From positions 1 to 5,151 of the forward strand of contig CANDHX010000099.1 in NCBI GenBank assembly GCA_947384645.1: DNA of 5,151 nucleotides, written 5' to 3'. Source of the DNA: an uncultured Mycoplasmatota bacterium. GTDB lineage: Bacteria > Bacillota_I > Bacilli_A > RF39 > UBA660. The notes under the pieces were generated by a model. That model was not told the origin of the DNA, made no database searches, and was given only the letters and a program-made list of their open reading frames with translations. The translations under genes were made by a program, and so were the position numbers. This document shows, in pieces, positions 1-5,148 of the stretch. Numbering within the stretch: position 1 is the first letter of the stretch; each line of letters begins with the position of its first letter.

Positions 1-48
1 CGAGATTCCGGATTGTGACTGGAGTTCAGACGTGTGCTCTTCCGATCT
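1..48 (+). other. Illumina P7 / read-2 sequencing adapter (contamination)
   Basis: Bases 15-48 match the 34-base TruSeq read-2 primer site, ending in GCTCTTCCGATCT. Bases 1-6 (CGAGAT) match the end of the P7 flow-cell oligo. The eight bases between them (7-14, TCCGGATT) sit where the i7 index belongs. This is library-construction sequence left on the contig end and was never part of the genome. Real sequence starts at base 49, where the ffh reading frame begins without a gap. An open plus-strand frame at 32-235 starts inside the adapter and gives the CSSDL peptide typical of translated adapter, so it is an artefact. Confidence 0.97.
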
Positions 49-204
49 GACGAAACCTTTTACCACTTCAAAGTTTACATCGGCTTCGAGTAGAGCCATT
101 CTTATTTCCCTTACGGCATCATCTATATTATCCTCTGTAATTTTTCCCATGCCTTTTATATTTTTAATCGCATTACTAATTCGGTCTCCCATGTATTCAA
201 ACAT
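49..204 (-). CDS. ffh: Signal recognition particle GTPase Ffh, N-terminal fragment
   Basis: Ffh is the SRP54-family GTPase that binds 4.5S/SRP RNA and signal peptides on ribosomes and docks with FtsY at the membrane. Only the first 52 codons are present; the other roughly 400 residues are lost at the contig end. The visible part is the start of the N-domain helical bundle: MFEYMGDRISNAIKNIKG, then KITEDNIDDAVREIRMALLEADV, which is written here in pieces: KITEDNIDD (21-29) and REIRMALLEADVNF (32-45). The MALLEADV block is a hallmark of Ffh/SRP54. I chose ATG 204 because GGGTGA (217-212) lies seven bases upstream; an in-frame ATG at 219 would add five residues but has no ribosome binding site. 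FtsY has a similar N-domain, but the direct start at MFEYMGDRI favours Ffh. The truncation is an assembly effect, not a pseudogene. Confidence 0.9.
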
Positions 205-223
205 ATTTATTTCACCCATATGT

Positions 224-229
224 ATTATA
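224..229 (-). promoter_or_regulatory. Candidate -10 element of ffh
   Basis: A perfect TATAAT reads on the minus strand from 229 to 224. A start about seven bases downstream would fall near 217, at the first base of the GGGTGA ribosome binding site, giving a leader of about 13 bases. No convincing -35 is visible: 17 bases upstream is TTTTTC. The perfect -10 is the only support. Confidence 0.45.
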
Positions 230-265
230 CCTTAAAATATCCAAAAGAAAAAGTATTTTAACTAC

Positions 266-293
266 TTGAATTTTCCTGACCATATGATATACT
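266..293 (+). promoter_or_regulatory. Rubrerythrin promoter (extended -10)
   Basis: TTGAAT (266-271) and TATACT (288-293) are separated by 16 bases. TG at 285-286 followed by one base makes an extended -10 (TGATATACT). Transcription would start near 300, about 40 bases before the GTG start. I see no clear PerR or Fur palindrome here, so regulation by peroxide or iron cannot be claimed from sequence. Confidence 0.65.
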
Positions 294-304
294 TTAACAC
301 GTAA

Positions 305-319
305 GCACTAAAAAAGTGC
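305..319 (+). promoter_or_regulatory. 5' leader hairpin of rubrerythrin mRNA
   Basis: GCACT (305-309) pairs with AGTGC (315-319) around an AAAAA loop. It lies within a few bases of the predicted transcript start near 300 and just ahead of the AAAGGAAG ribosome binding site. Hairpins at the very 5' end can protect Gram-positive mRNAs from decay; that role is inferred. It is only a five-base-pair stem, so chance is possible. The in-frame GTG at 316 lies inside it, which argues against that GTG as the start codon. Confidence 0.4.
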
Positions 320-323
320 AAAG

Positions 324-331
324 AAAGGAAG
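324..331 (+). promoter_or_regulatory. Ribosome binding site fixing the rubrerythrin GTG start
   Basis: AAAGGAAG ends eight bases before GTG 340. This favours GTG 340 over the in-frame GTG at 316, which lies upstream of this site and would add eight residues absent from typical rubrerythrins. The overlapping ATG at 338 is in another frame and reaches a stop after three codons. Confidence 0.75.
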
Positions 332-339
332 TAAATAAT

Positions 340-879
340 GTGGAACTAAAAGGAAGTAAAACCGAAGCAAACTTAATGGCTGCTTTTGCTGGAGAGTCTC
401 AAGCCAGAAATAAATATACATATTACGCTAGCCAAGCAAAAAAAGAAGGATACGAACAAATTGCTGCAATTTTTGAAGAAACTGCCAACAATGAAAAAGA
501 ACACGCTAAAATGTGGTTTAAAGAATTGCATGGAGGTTCTGTTCCAAGCACAATAGAAAATTTAAAAGATGCAGCTGCTGGTGAGAACTTCGAATGGACT
601 GATATGTACAAAGAATTTGCAGAAACTGCTAAAAACGAAGGCTTCGACCAAATTGCTAAACTATTCGAAATGGTCGGCGAAATCGAAAAAAATCATGAAG
701 AAAGGTATCTTAAATTACTTGGAAATGTGGAAAAAGACGAAGTTTTCCACAAAAGCGAAGATACAGTTTGGATTTGCCGCAACTGTGGACATGTATACTA
801 TGGTAAAGATGCCCTTAAAGTATGTCCAGTATGCAAACATCCCGAGTCTTACATGGAACTAAAAGCTACAAATTATTAA
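340..879 (+). CDS. rbr: Rubrerythrin
   Basis: A cytoplasmic peroxidase that reduces hydrogen peroxide to water at a non-haem diiron centre, with electrons delivered through a rubredoxin-type iron site; typical of strict anaerobes. Numbered from GTG 340 (179 residues), the ferritin-like four-helix domain spans about 5-128. The expected diiron ligands are present: E19 (AGESQARN), E52 and H55 (ENEKEH), E82 and E85 (GENFEW), and E116 and H119 (EIEKNH). The C-terminal rubredoxin-like domain (about 140-179) has both iron knuckles, C146-x2-C149 and C162-x2-C165. The order, ferritin domain then rubredoxin, is that of classical rubrerythrin, not reverse rubrerythrin. It is about 12 residues shorter than my recollection of the Desulfovibrio protein, mostly in the loop around residues 64-78. 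It is monocistronic, with its own promoter and terminator. All key residues are intact, so it should be active. Confidence 0.97.
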   Translation: MELKGSKTEANLMAAFAGESQARNKYTYYASQAKKEGYEQIAAIFEETANNEKEHAKMWFKELHGGSVPSTIENLKDAAAGENFEWTDMYKEFAETAKNEGFDQIAKLFEMVGEIEKNHEERYLKLLGNVEKDEVFHKSEDTVWICRNCGHVYYGKDALKVCPVCKHPESYMELKATNY

Positions 880-903
880 AATTCGGTACACCCGAATTTT
901 TTT
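878..903 (+). terminator. Rho-independent terminator of rubrerythrin
   Basis: AAAATTCGG (878-886) is a perfect nine-base match to CCGAATTTT (892-900) around a five-base loop, followed by a run of seven T (897-903). The stem begins inside the TAA stop codon of rubrerythrin. It isolates this gene from the one starting at 962. Confidence 0.88.
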
Positions 904-924
904 CTATGATTTTTTCTAAACTTA

Positions 925-933
925 TGAGATAAT
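925..933 (+). promoter_or_regulatory. Extended -10 promoter of the 962 gene
   Basis: TG (925-926), one base, then GATAAT (928-933) forms an extended -10 right after the rubrerythrin terminator. The best -35 at 16 bases upstream (906-911, ATGATT) is weak, as is common with extended -10 promoters. Transcription would start near 940. Confidence 0.5.
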
Positions 934-961
934 AACACCAAATTTACCTGGAGGAGATATG

Positions 962-1438
962 ATGCTTTTGAATGAACCGAACTATCAACTGTTGCTAGCT
1001 TTAGTCGAATGTTACAGATTTATATTCGATATTAGATGCTTCATGGCTTCTGGAATTTCCAATTTAAGTCGAGAAGAAAAGATAAAATTCATAGAAGAAT
1101 ATGCGGAAATTCCCAAAAAGATTGATGCTCTTGCCAATCACTTTTCCAAAAATACTCTTCCTGCTTCTATTGAAAATATAGATATCGACTTCGTTAATGC
1201 GGTGATAGAAAGACTTATAAAAGACTACCCCGAATCGAAAAGACACCTAGAACAGATTTTATTGGATTTAAAATATCTAATAGATTTTACAACCGATTTC
1301 AATGGAATTATCGAAGAAATCAGAAAATTTATAGAGCTCACTGGTCTTCAAGAGCATATACCTCTCAAGAAGGCCACCGACCACTTATCTAGCATCTTAG
1401 CTTTTAAGAAGGCTTGGCAAAAAGAAAACATAATATAA
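962..1438 (+). CDS. Hypothetical protein, probably all-helical, 158 residues
   Basis: I do not recognise this family. The start is placed at ATG 962 because GGAGG (950-954) is seven bases upstream; the adjacent in-frame ATG 959 leaves only four. The protein alternates hydrophobic and charged residues in long helix-like runs, such as LLLALVECYRFIFDIR (10-25), FVNAVIERLI (about 78-87) and LLDLKYLIDFTTDFNGIIEE (about 102-121). Charged residues interrupt the hydrophobic stretches, so no membrane segment or signal peptide is evident. Two cysteines (C17, C26) lie nine residues apart in the first helical region and look structural rather than metal-binding. It contains no catalytic motif I can name. 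It has its own promoter, stands after the rubrerythrin terminator, and converges on dnaE, so its context suggests no partner. Codon use matches its neighbours and the strong ribosome binding site supports a real gene. Confidence 0.8.
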   Translation: MLLNEPNYQLLLALVECYRFIFDIRCFMASGISNLSREEKIKFIEEYAEIPKKIDALANHFSKNTLPASIENIDIDFVNAVIERLIKDYPESKRHLEQILLDLKYLIDFTTDFNGIIEEIRKFIELTGLQEHIPLKKATDHLSSILAFKKAWQKENII

Positions 1439-1508
1439 ATAGATTAAGGAAAAACCTTCCCTCAGTTATTATTATCCACTTAAAATGAACAATTTGTTTA
1501 TCTAACTT

Positions 1509-1537
1509 AAAAAATGCCAACGATGTTGACACTTTTT
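1509..1537. terminator. Possible bidirectional terminator between the 962 gene and dnaE
   Basis: A 13-base arm (1509-1521) pairs with 1525-1537 around a GAT loop, with 11 of 13 pairs matching. The left arm begins with six A and the right arm ends in five T, so either strand ends in a U-run. It lies in the gap between two converging genes, where a shared terminator is expected. Two mismatches and an A/T-rich base weaken it. No better hairpin is visible downstream of either gene. Confidence 0.45.
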
Positions 1538-1707
1538 AATTATTTTTATACGTTTTATAAAACTGCATCGCTCTTTCAATATCTCTTTTAGTAAACCTTT
1601 ATTTTAGGATGAATAGTTACCATAAAGTCTGTTAATAATTTCTCTCGAACTCTCAAGTGATACACGTGTTCTTTCTATTTAGCCACTTCTTTGATATACT
1701 CACCCAT
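1536..1707 (-). pseudogene. Possible frameshifted remnant of a small gene downstream of dnaE
   Basis: Protein-like stretches occur in three different frames in consistent order. ATG 1707 gives MGEYIKEVAK, then a stop. Positions 1669-1607 in another frame give a segment containing RVSLESSREIINRLYG, then a stop. Positions 1595-1539 in the third frame give FTKRDIERAMQFYKTYKNN with a stop at 1538-1536. Joined, they would make a basic protein of roughly 55 residues. No ribosome binding site precedes ATG 1707, and I recognise no family. Alternative frames also give short open stretches, so this may be non-coding DNA that merely looks coding. The fragment starts 15 bases after the dnaE stop. Confidence 0.25.
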
Positions 1708-1722
1708 ATCTAAACAATACTA

Positions 1723-4590
1723 CTAACTAAAATTTATCTCCTCTATAAAGGTTTCAATTATCAATTGAGCTTCATCATTTCTTTTGCTAACTCTTCCTTT
1801 TAATTTATAGAGCTTGCCCTCTTCTAGTTTAGATACGATATCGAAACTCTTAGGAAAAACTACAGCATTACCTCCCCTCGTATCATCGGATATATCGACA
1901 AAAGCCATTTTCTCGCCGTTCTTGGTGTTGATAACTTTTATTTTATCCACAAATACAACCACGTTTATTACTCTATTCATATACAATTCAAACTTAGAAA
2001 TTTTTACTATATCATTTCCTTCATACTTACTAGCGGGATGTCCAGATACATAAAAGCCGAATAAATCTATCTCCGAATATTCAGTATCTTCTTCGAGAGA
2101 AATTTCTAATTCTGGCTTCATTACCAACGCTTCATCTAAACTTTCTATTAATTCGATATATGTATAAGCGGTGTCGATGTTATTTAATAAAGTATTTTTT
2201 GAAACGCCAAAACAGTCCATAGCTCCTGCCTTTATGAGCACTTCTATCGCTTGTCTATTTATTCCTTTTTTACTTACCTTTTTTATAAAATCGAAGTAAT
2301 CACTATAAGGTCTATTTCCTATTATGACCTCGCTTTGCAACGAACTTATTCCAATAATCGAGGTTAAAGGTAAAAGCACTTTACCACTTTCTACTGAATA
2401 CTCACTAGAACTACTCGTTATATCGGGTTTCGTTATCATCAATCCTCTTTTTTTGGCTTCTTCGATGACGTCACGAATTTTTACACTGCTTCCCTTATTC
2501 ATGTTCAAAGTATTTACTTGTACGACGTCGCCGTAGTGAGCTTTCATATAAGCCATTTGATAGCCGACTAAGGCATAGACGACTGAATGCGATTTATTAA
2601 AACCGTAGTCGGCGAATTTTAAGATTAAATCGTATACCGCTTTAGCTGTTTCCTCTTTATAACCCTTCTTGGTAGCTCTATCTATAAAACGAACTTTCTC
2701 GTTTTCCATTACATCCTTTTTCTTCTTACTCATAGCTCGCCTGATGATATCCGCTTCGGCAAAAGAATATCCACCCATCAAAACCAATATCTGCATTATT
2801 TGCTCTTGATATATGATAATGCCGAAAGTACTTCTCAAAATAGGCTCTAAATCGGGATGTAAAAAGCTGATCTTCTTTACTCCATTTCGCCTATCGATGT
2901 ACTCATCTATATTCTCCATTGGTCCTGGTCTAAATAAAGCTATTGCTGCTGTCAAGTCGTCGAACTTGGAAGGCTTTAACTTTCTTAAAAAATTAGTCAT
3001 ACCTGAAGTATTAAATTGAAAGATATCCTCAGTTTTACCAGAAGAAAGAACTTTATAAGTTGCAGCATCGTCTAAAGGTATTCGCCTAATATCGAAATTG
3101 GGATTCTTTAATTTTACCATATCGATTTGTCTATGCAAAATAGTCAAGTTTCTAACTGCCAAAAAGTCCATTTTTAATAGTCCCAACTTCTCTAAATATT
3201 CTGCCGTATAACCAGTTAATAACCCATCGCTTGTCTTAAAAGTCGGTATTATTTCAAGAAGCGGAATGCTCGAGATGATAACGCCAGCTGCATGGATTGT
3301 CGTGTGTTTTTTAAGCCCTTCTAATTTCATGCTGATTTTATAGAACTGTTCTAAACCTTTTGCCTTTACAAAATCTATTATTTCTCTTTTGCGGGCGTTA
3401 TCTCTTAAAGAGAGTTTGGGTTCGATTAACTTCGAAAGATTAGAGACTATCTCTTCATCTATACCCATGATTTTACCGACATCCCTTATGACTTGTCTTG
3501 CTTTTAGGGTACCATAAGCGACGATTAAAGATACAAATCTGTCGCCATATTTACTCCTGACATAATTTATGACATCGTTTCTTTGCTCATCCTCGAAATC
3601 CATATCGATATCCGGCATCGTCACACGTTCGGGATTTAAAAATCTTTCGAACAACAAATCGTATTCGATTGGGTCGACATCTGTTATTCCCAAAGTATAA
3701 GAAACTAAAGACCCCGCTGCACTACCACGCCCTACGGCTAATCCCTTCTTTTTAGCATACTTGACATAGTCGTAGACGATTAAAAAATAGTCGACAAAGC
3801 CCATTTTGCTTATCACATCTAACTCGTATTTGAGTCTTTTTTTATATGCATCGCTTACTTTTCCATTGAGACGCTTAATTAATCCTTTCAAAGATAAACT
3901 GTATAGAATTTTTTTAGACTCCTCCAAAGAACCAGAATATTTAGGAATGTACTTTTTAGAGAAATCGAATTCTAAATTCAATTCGCTTACAAATGAGAAA
4001 ATAGTCTTTATGTCGAACTCACTTGCATTAAGTATATAATTGTCCCCTCTTTGATACACGTCATCGCCGATTTTATAGAGTATGTCCAAGAAAAATTCAT
4101 CCCGTTTTTCAAAACACATTACTTCGTTTAAAAACAGCACATTTTGATTTATCATACGAGCCTTATCGAGTTCGTTTTCGTTTTTATATCCCAAGTAAAC
4201 TTCAAATCCGGTTTTAATTCTATTGTATAAATTGTAATTTTGATAAGGAAGAACTGCCGACAAGCCTTCATTGTATTTAAATAGCTCGTTTATTGTAAGC
4301 TTTCCGTTGCCGATTAAATCGTTTATTTTTAATATGTTTTGATAACCTATATAGTTCTTGATATAAAGATATATCTTATTATCCCCGATTTTAACGACCA
4401 TACCAAAAACCGGTTTGATATTTGCCTGTTTGCATTTTTCATAAAAATCCATGAATGCATAAGGATTATCGTCTAAAATGCCAGCGTATTCCCCATTTAC
4501 ACTTTTAGCATAACCGACGATGTCGCCTACTTTTAAAAGACTTTTTAGAAGAGAATAATCGGTTTTAAAACTTATCGGCACATAGTTCAT
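1723..4590 (-). CDS. dnaE: DNA polymerase III subunit alpha, DnaE3-like, short and divergent
   Basis: A C-family DNA polymerase that extends primers during chromosome replication; in PolC-containing Gram-positives the DnaE of this type mainly extends lagging-strand RNA primers. At 955 residues it is shorter than Bacillus DnaE (about 1,115). Domains: a degenerate PHP domain (about 1-200), palm/thumb/fingers (about 240-800), a GFYVSGHP turn (845-852), and an OB-fold (about 865-950) that ends the protein. Catalytic aspartates are D327 and D329 in PDIDMDF and D475 in KMDFL. Other conserved blocks are LLFERFLNPERV (312-323), HAAGV (433-437), RPGPM (554-558), YQEQIM (594-599) and YGFNKSH (662-668). 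Oddities: PHP histidines are replaced (P5, K9, N42), GPGRGS is reduced to GRGS (287-290), and no QxxLF clamp motif is evident. The start at ATG 4590 has AAGGGAGG six bases upstream. Tandem TAG stops end it. No exonuclease domain is present, so it is not PolC. Confidence 0.95.
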   Translation of the reverse strand: MNYVPISFKTDYSLLKSLLKVGDIVGYAKSVNGEYAGILDDNPYAFMDFYEKCKQANIKPVFGMVVKIGDNKIYLYIKNYIGYQNILKINDLIGNGKLTINELFKYNEGLSAVLPYQNYNLYNRIKTGFEVYLGYKNENELDKARMINQNVLFLNEVMCFEKRDEFFLDILYKIGDDVYQRGDNYILNASEFDIKTIFSFVSELNLEFDFSKKYIPKYSGSLEESKKILYSLSLKGLIKRLNGKVSDAYKKRLKYELDVISKMGFVDYFLIVYDYVKYAKKKGLAVGRGSAAGSLVSYTLGITDVDPIEYDLLFERFLNPERVTMPDIDMDFEDEQRNDVINYVRSKYGDRFVSLIVAYGTLKARQVIRDVGKIMGIDEEIVSNLSKLIEPKLSLRDNARKREIIDFVKAKGLEQFYKISMKLEGLKKHTTIHAAGVIISSIPLLEIIPTFKTSDGLLTGYTAEYLEKLGLLKMDFLAVRNLTILHRQIDMVKLKNPNFDIRRIPLDDAATYKVLSSGKTEDIFQFNTSGMTNFLRKLKPSKFDDLTAAIALFRPGPMENIDEYIDRRNGVKKISFLHPDLEPILRSTFGIIIYQEQIMQILVLMGGYSFAEADIIRRAMSKKKKDVMENEKVRFIDRATKKGYKEETAKAVYDLILKFADYGFNKSHSVVYALVGYQMAYMKAHYGDVVQVNTLNMNKGSSVKIRDVIEEAKKRGLMITKPDITSSSSEYSVESGKVLLPLTSIIGISSLQSEVIIGNRPYSDYFDFIKKVSKKGINRQAIEVLIKAGAMDCFGVSKNTLLNNIDTAYTYIELIESLDEALVMKPELEISLEEDTEYSEIDLFGFYVSGHPASKYEGNDIVKISKFELYMNRVINVVVFVDKIKVINTKNGEKMAFVDISDDTRGGNAVVFPKSFDIVSKLEEGKLYKLKGRVSKRNDEAQLIIETFIEEINFS

Positions 4591-4596
4591 AATTAT

Positions 4597-4604
4597 CCTC
4601 CCTT
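4597..4604 (-). promoter_or_regulatory. Ribosome binding site of dnaE
   Basis: AAGGGAGG lies six bases upstream of ATG 4590 and fixes that start. Its first base falls about seven bases past the predicted -10, so the leader would begin essentially at the ribosome binding site. Confidence 0.8.
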
Positions 4605-4610
4605 AACAAA

Positions 4611-4639
4611 ATTGTAACACATTTAATATCAAATGAAAA
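4611..4639 (-). promoter_or_regulatory. dnaE promoter (extended -10)
   Basis: On the minus strand TTTTCA (4639-4634) and TACAAT (4616-4611) are 17 bases apart, and TGT directly before the hexamer makes an extended -10. The predicted start is near 4604, giving a leader of about 14 bases. The 12 bases TGTGTTACAATT (4621-4610) mirror the -10 region of the divergent gene with one difference. Confidence 0.6.
4620..4635. repeat. 16-bp near-palindrome inside the dnaE promoter
   Basis: CATTTAATATCAAATG matches its own reverse complement at seven of eight base pairs. It fills the space between the -35 and -10 of dnaE, where a bound repressor would block transcription. It is A/T-rich, so chance is a real alternative, and no regulator family is indicated. 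Confidence 0.3.
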
Positions 4640-4651
4640 TAAAACAAAGAA

Positions 4652-4681
4652 TTGCAACAACTAAACTCTTTGTGTTAAAAT
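4652..4681 (+). promoter_or_regulatory. Promoter of the 4703 gene (extended -10)
   Basis: TTGCAA (4652-4657) and TAAAAT (4676-4681) are 18 bases apart, with TGT just before the latter forming an extended -10. Transcription would start near 4688, the first base of the AGGAGGG ribosome binding site (4688-4694). Its -35 is only 12 bases from the -35 of divergent dnaE, so two polymerases would compete for the region. Confidence 0.6.
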
Positions 4682-4702
4682 TACTATAGGAGGGTTTGAA
4701 AA

Positions 4703-5137
4703 ATGGGAAAAAAGAAAAAAAGATATGTGTCATACACTCCTTTTATACAAGGCAAAAATGGAGAATTAATACCTATAAATATGTATAGCACACTAGAATA
4801 TACTGAGGAAGAACTGTTACTTCGTCTATCGACAGATGAAGCGATAAATTTCATAGAAAATGCTTTAAGTGAAGTAAGAAAGTACGAGGGTTCTACTCTC
4901 TTTTGCGATTATGGTTACTTCGTCGAAGCAGCGTTTAGTAAATCCAAAAACTCAAGTGATATGACGCCACCCAAAAGTATCATGTTAGATAACGATTTGA
5001 GAAAAATTACGATAAGAGTATCAATCCAAAAAGACGGTATTCTCCATTATGAAAAAAAAGAATTCGTAATCCACGATAAAGACTTCAGAAATTCGCCAGT
5101 AAAAAAGAGTAAAAAAGATTCAAAAGAGAGAATATAA
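4703..5137 (+). CDS. Hypothetical protein with basic ends, 144 residues
   Basis: I do not recognise this family. The ATG start is well supported by AGGAGGG (4688-4694) eight bases upstream. The protein opens with MGKKKKRYVSYTPF and closes with a lysine-rich tail (KKSKKDSKERI, 134-144). The middle is mixed: an acidic, probably helical part (about 34-62, including EEELLLRLSTDEAINFIENA) followed by a part that looks like beta strands (about 94-123, with KITIRVSIQKDG and KKEFVIHD). It has no signal peptide, membrane segment or tryptophan, and a single cysteine (C69). The basic ends could contact nucleic acid, but that is only inferred from charge. It shares a compact divergent promoter region with dnaE, which could mean co-regulation. 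The complete stop at 5135-5137 shows the gene is intact. Confidence 0.82.
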   Translation: MGKKKKRYVSYTPFIQGKNGELIPINMYSTLEYTEEELLLRLSTDEAINFIENALSEVRKYEGSTLFCDYGYFVEAAFSKSKNSSDMTPPKSIMLDNDLRKITIRVSIQKDGILHYEKKEFVIHDKDFRNSPVKKSKKDSKERI

Positions 5138-5142
5138 AAATA

Positions 5143-5148
5143 TTGACA
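5143..5148 (+). promoter_or_regulatory. Perfect -35 hexamer at the window edge
   Basis: TTGACA occurs six bases after the stop of the 4703 gene in the context ATATTGACAAAA, common for low-GC Gram-positive promoters. The matching -10 would fall beyond the window, so this may be the promoter of a following plus-strand gene. A lone hexamer is weak evidence. Confidence 0.35.

Noticed and set aside
32..235. Open plus-strand frame of 67 codons
   Set aside because: It starts inside the Illumina adapter and runs antisense to ffh; the protein is an artefact.
216..286. CCATATG repeated at 216-222 and 280-286
   Set aside because: Seven bases, largely self-palindromic and A/T-rich; easily due to chance, though each lies near a promoter.
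205..300. PerR/Fur-type operator between ffh and rubrerythrin
   Set aside because: The A/T-rich blocks do not match the TTATAAT-N-ATTATAA symmetry well enough to claim.
316..339. Upstream in-frame GTG as rubrerythrin start
   Set aside because: It lies inside the leader hairpin and upstream of the ribosome binding site; the extra residues are not typical of the family.
423..862. Open frames overlapping rubrerythrin (423-611 minus, 569-862 plus)
   Set aside because: They are shadows of a clearly conserved gene and have no plausible ribosome binding sites or known products.
959..961. ATG 959 as the start of the helical protein
   Set aside because: Only four bases separate it from GGAGG, while ATG 962 has seven; the difference is one residue.
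1064..1246. Minus-strand open frame inside the 962 gene
   Set aside because: Antisense shadow with low-complexity Phe/Tyr/Ile content produced by the A/T-rich sense strand.
1446..1458. AAGG/CCTT hairpin after the 962 gene as terminator
   Set aside because: Only a four-base stem and no T-run follows.
1552..1563. Perfect 12-bp palindrome GTTTTATAAAAC
   Set aside because: A/T-rich, not at a promoter, and within the possible gene remnant; no function indicated.
1814..4039. Plus-strand open frames inside dnaE (1814-2053, 2324-2536, 2813-3019, 3806-4039)
   Set aside because: Antisense to strongly conserved polymerase motifs, with no credible start signals.
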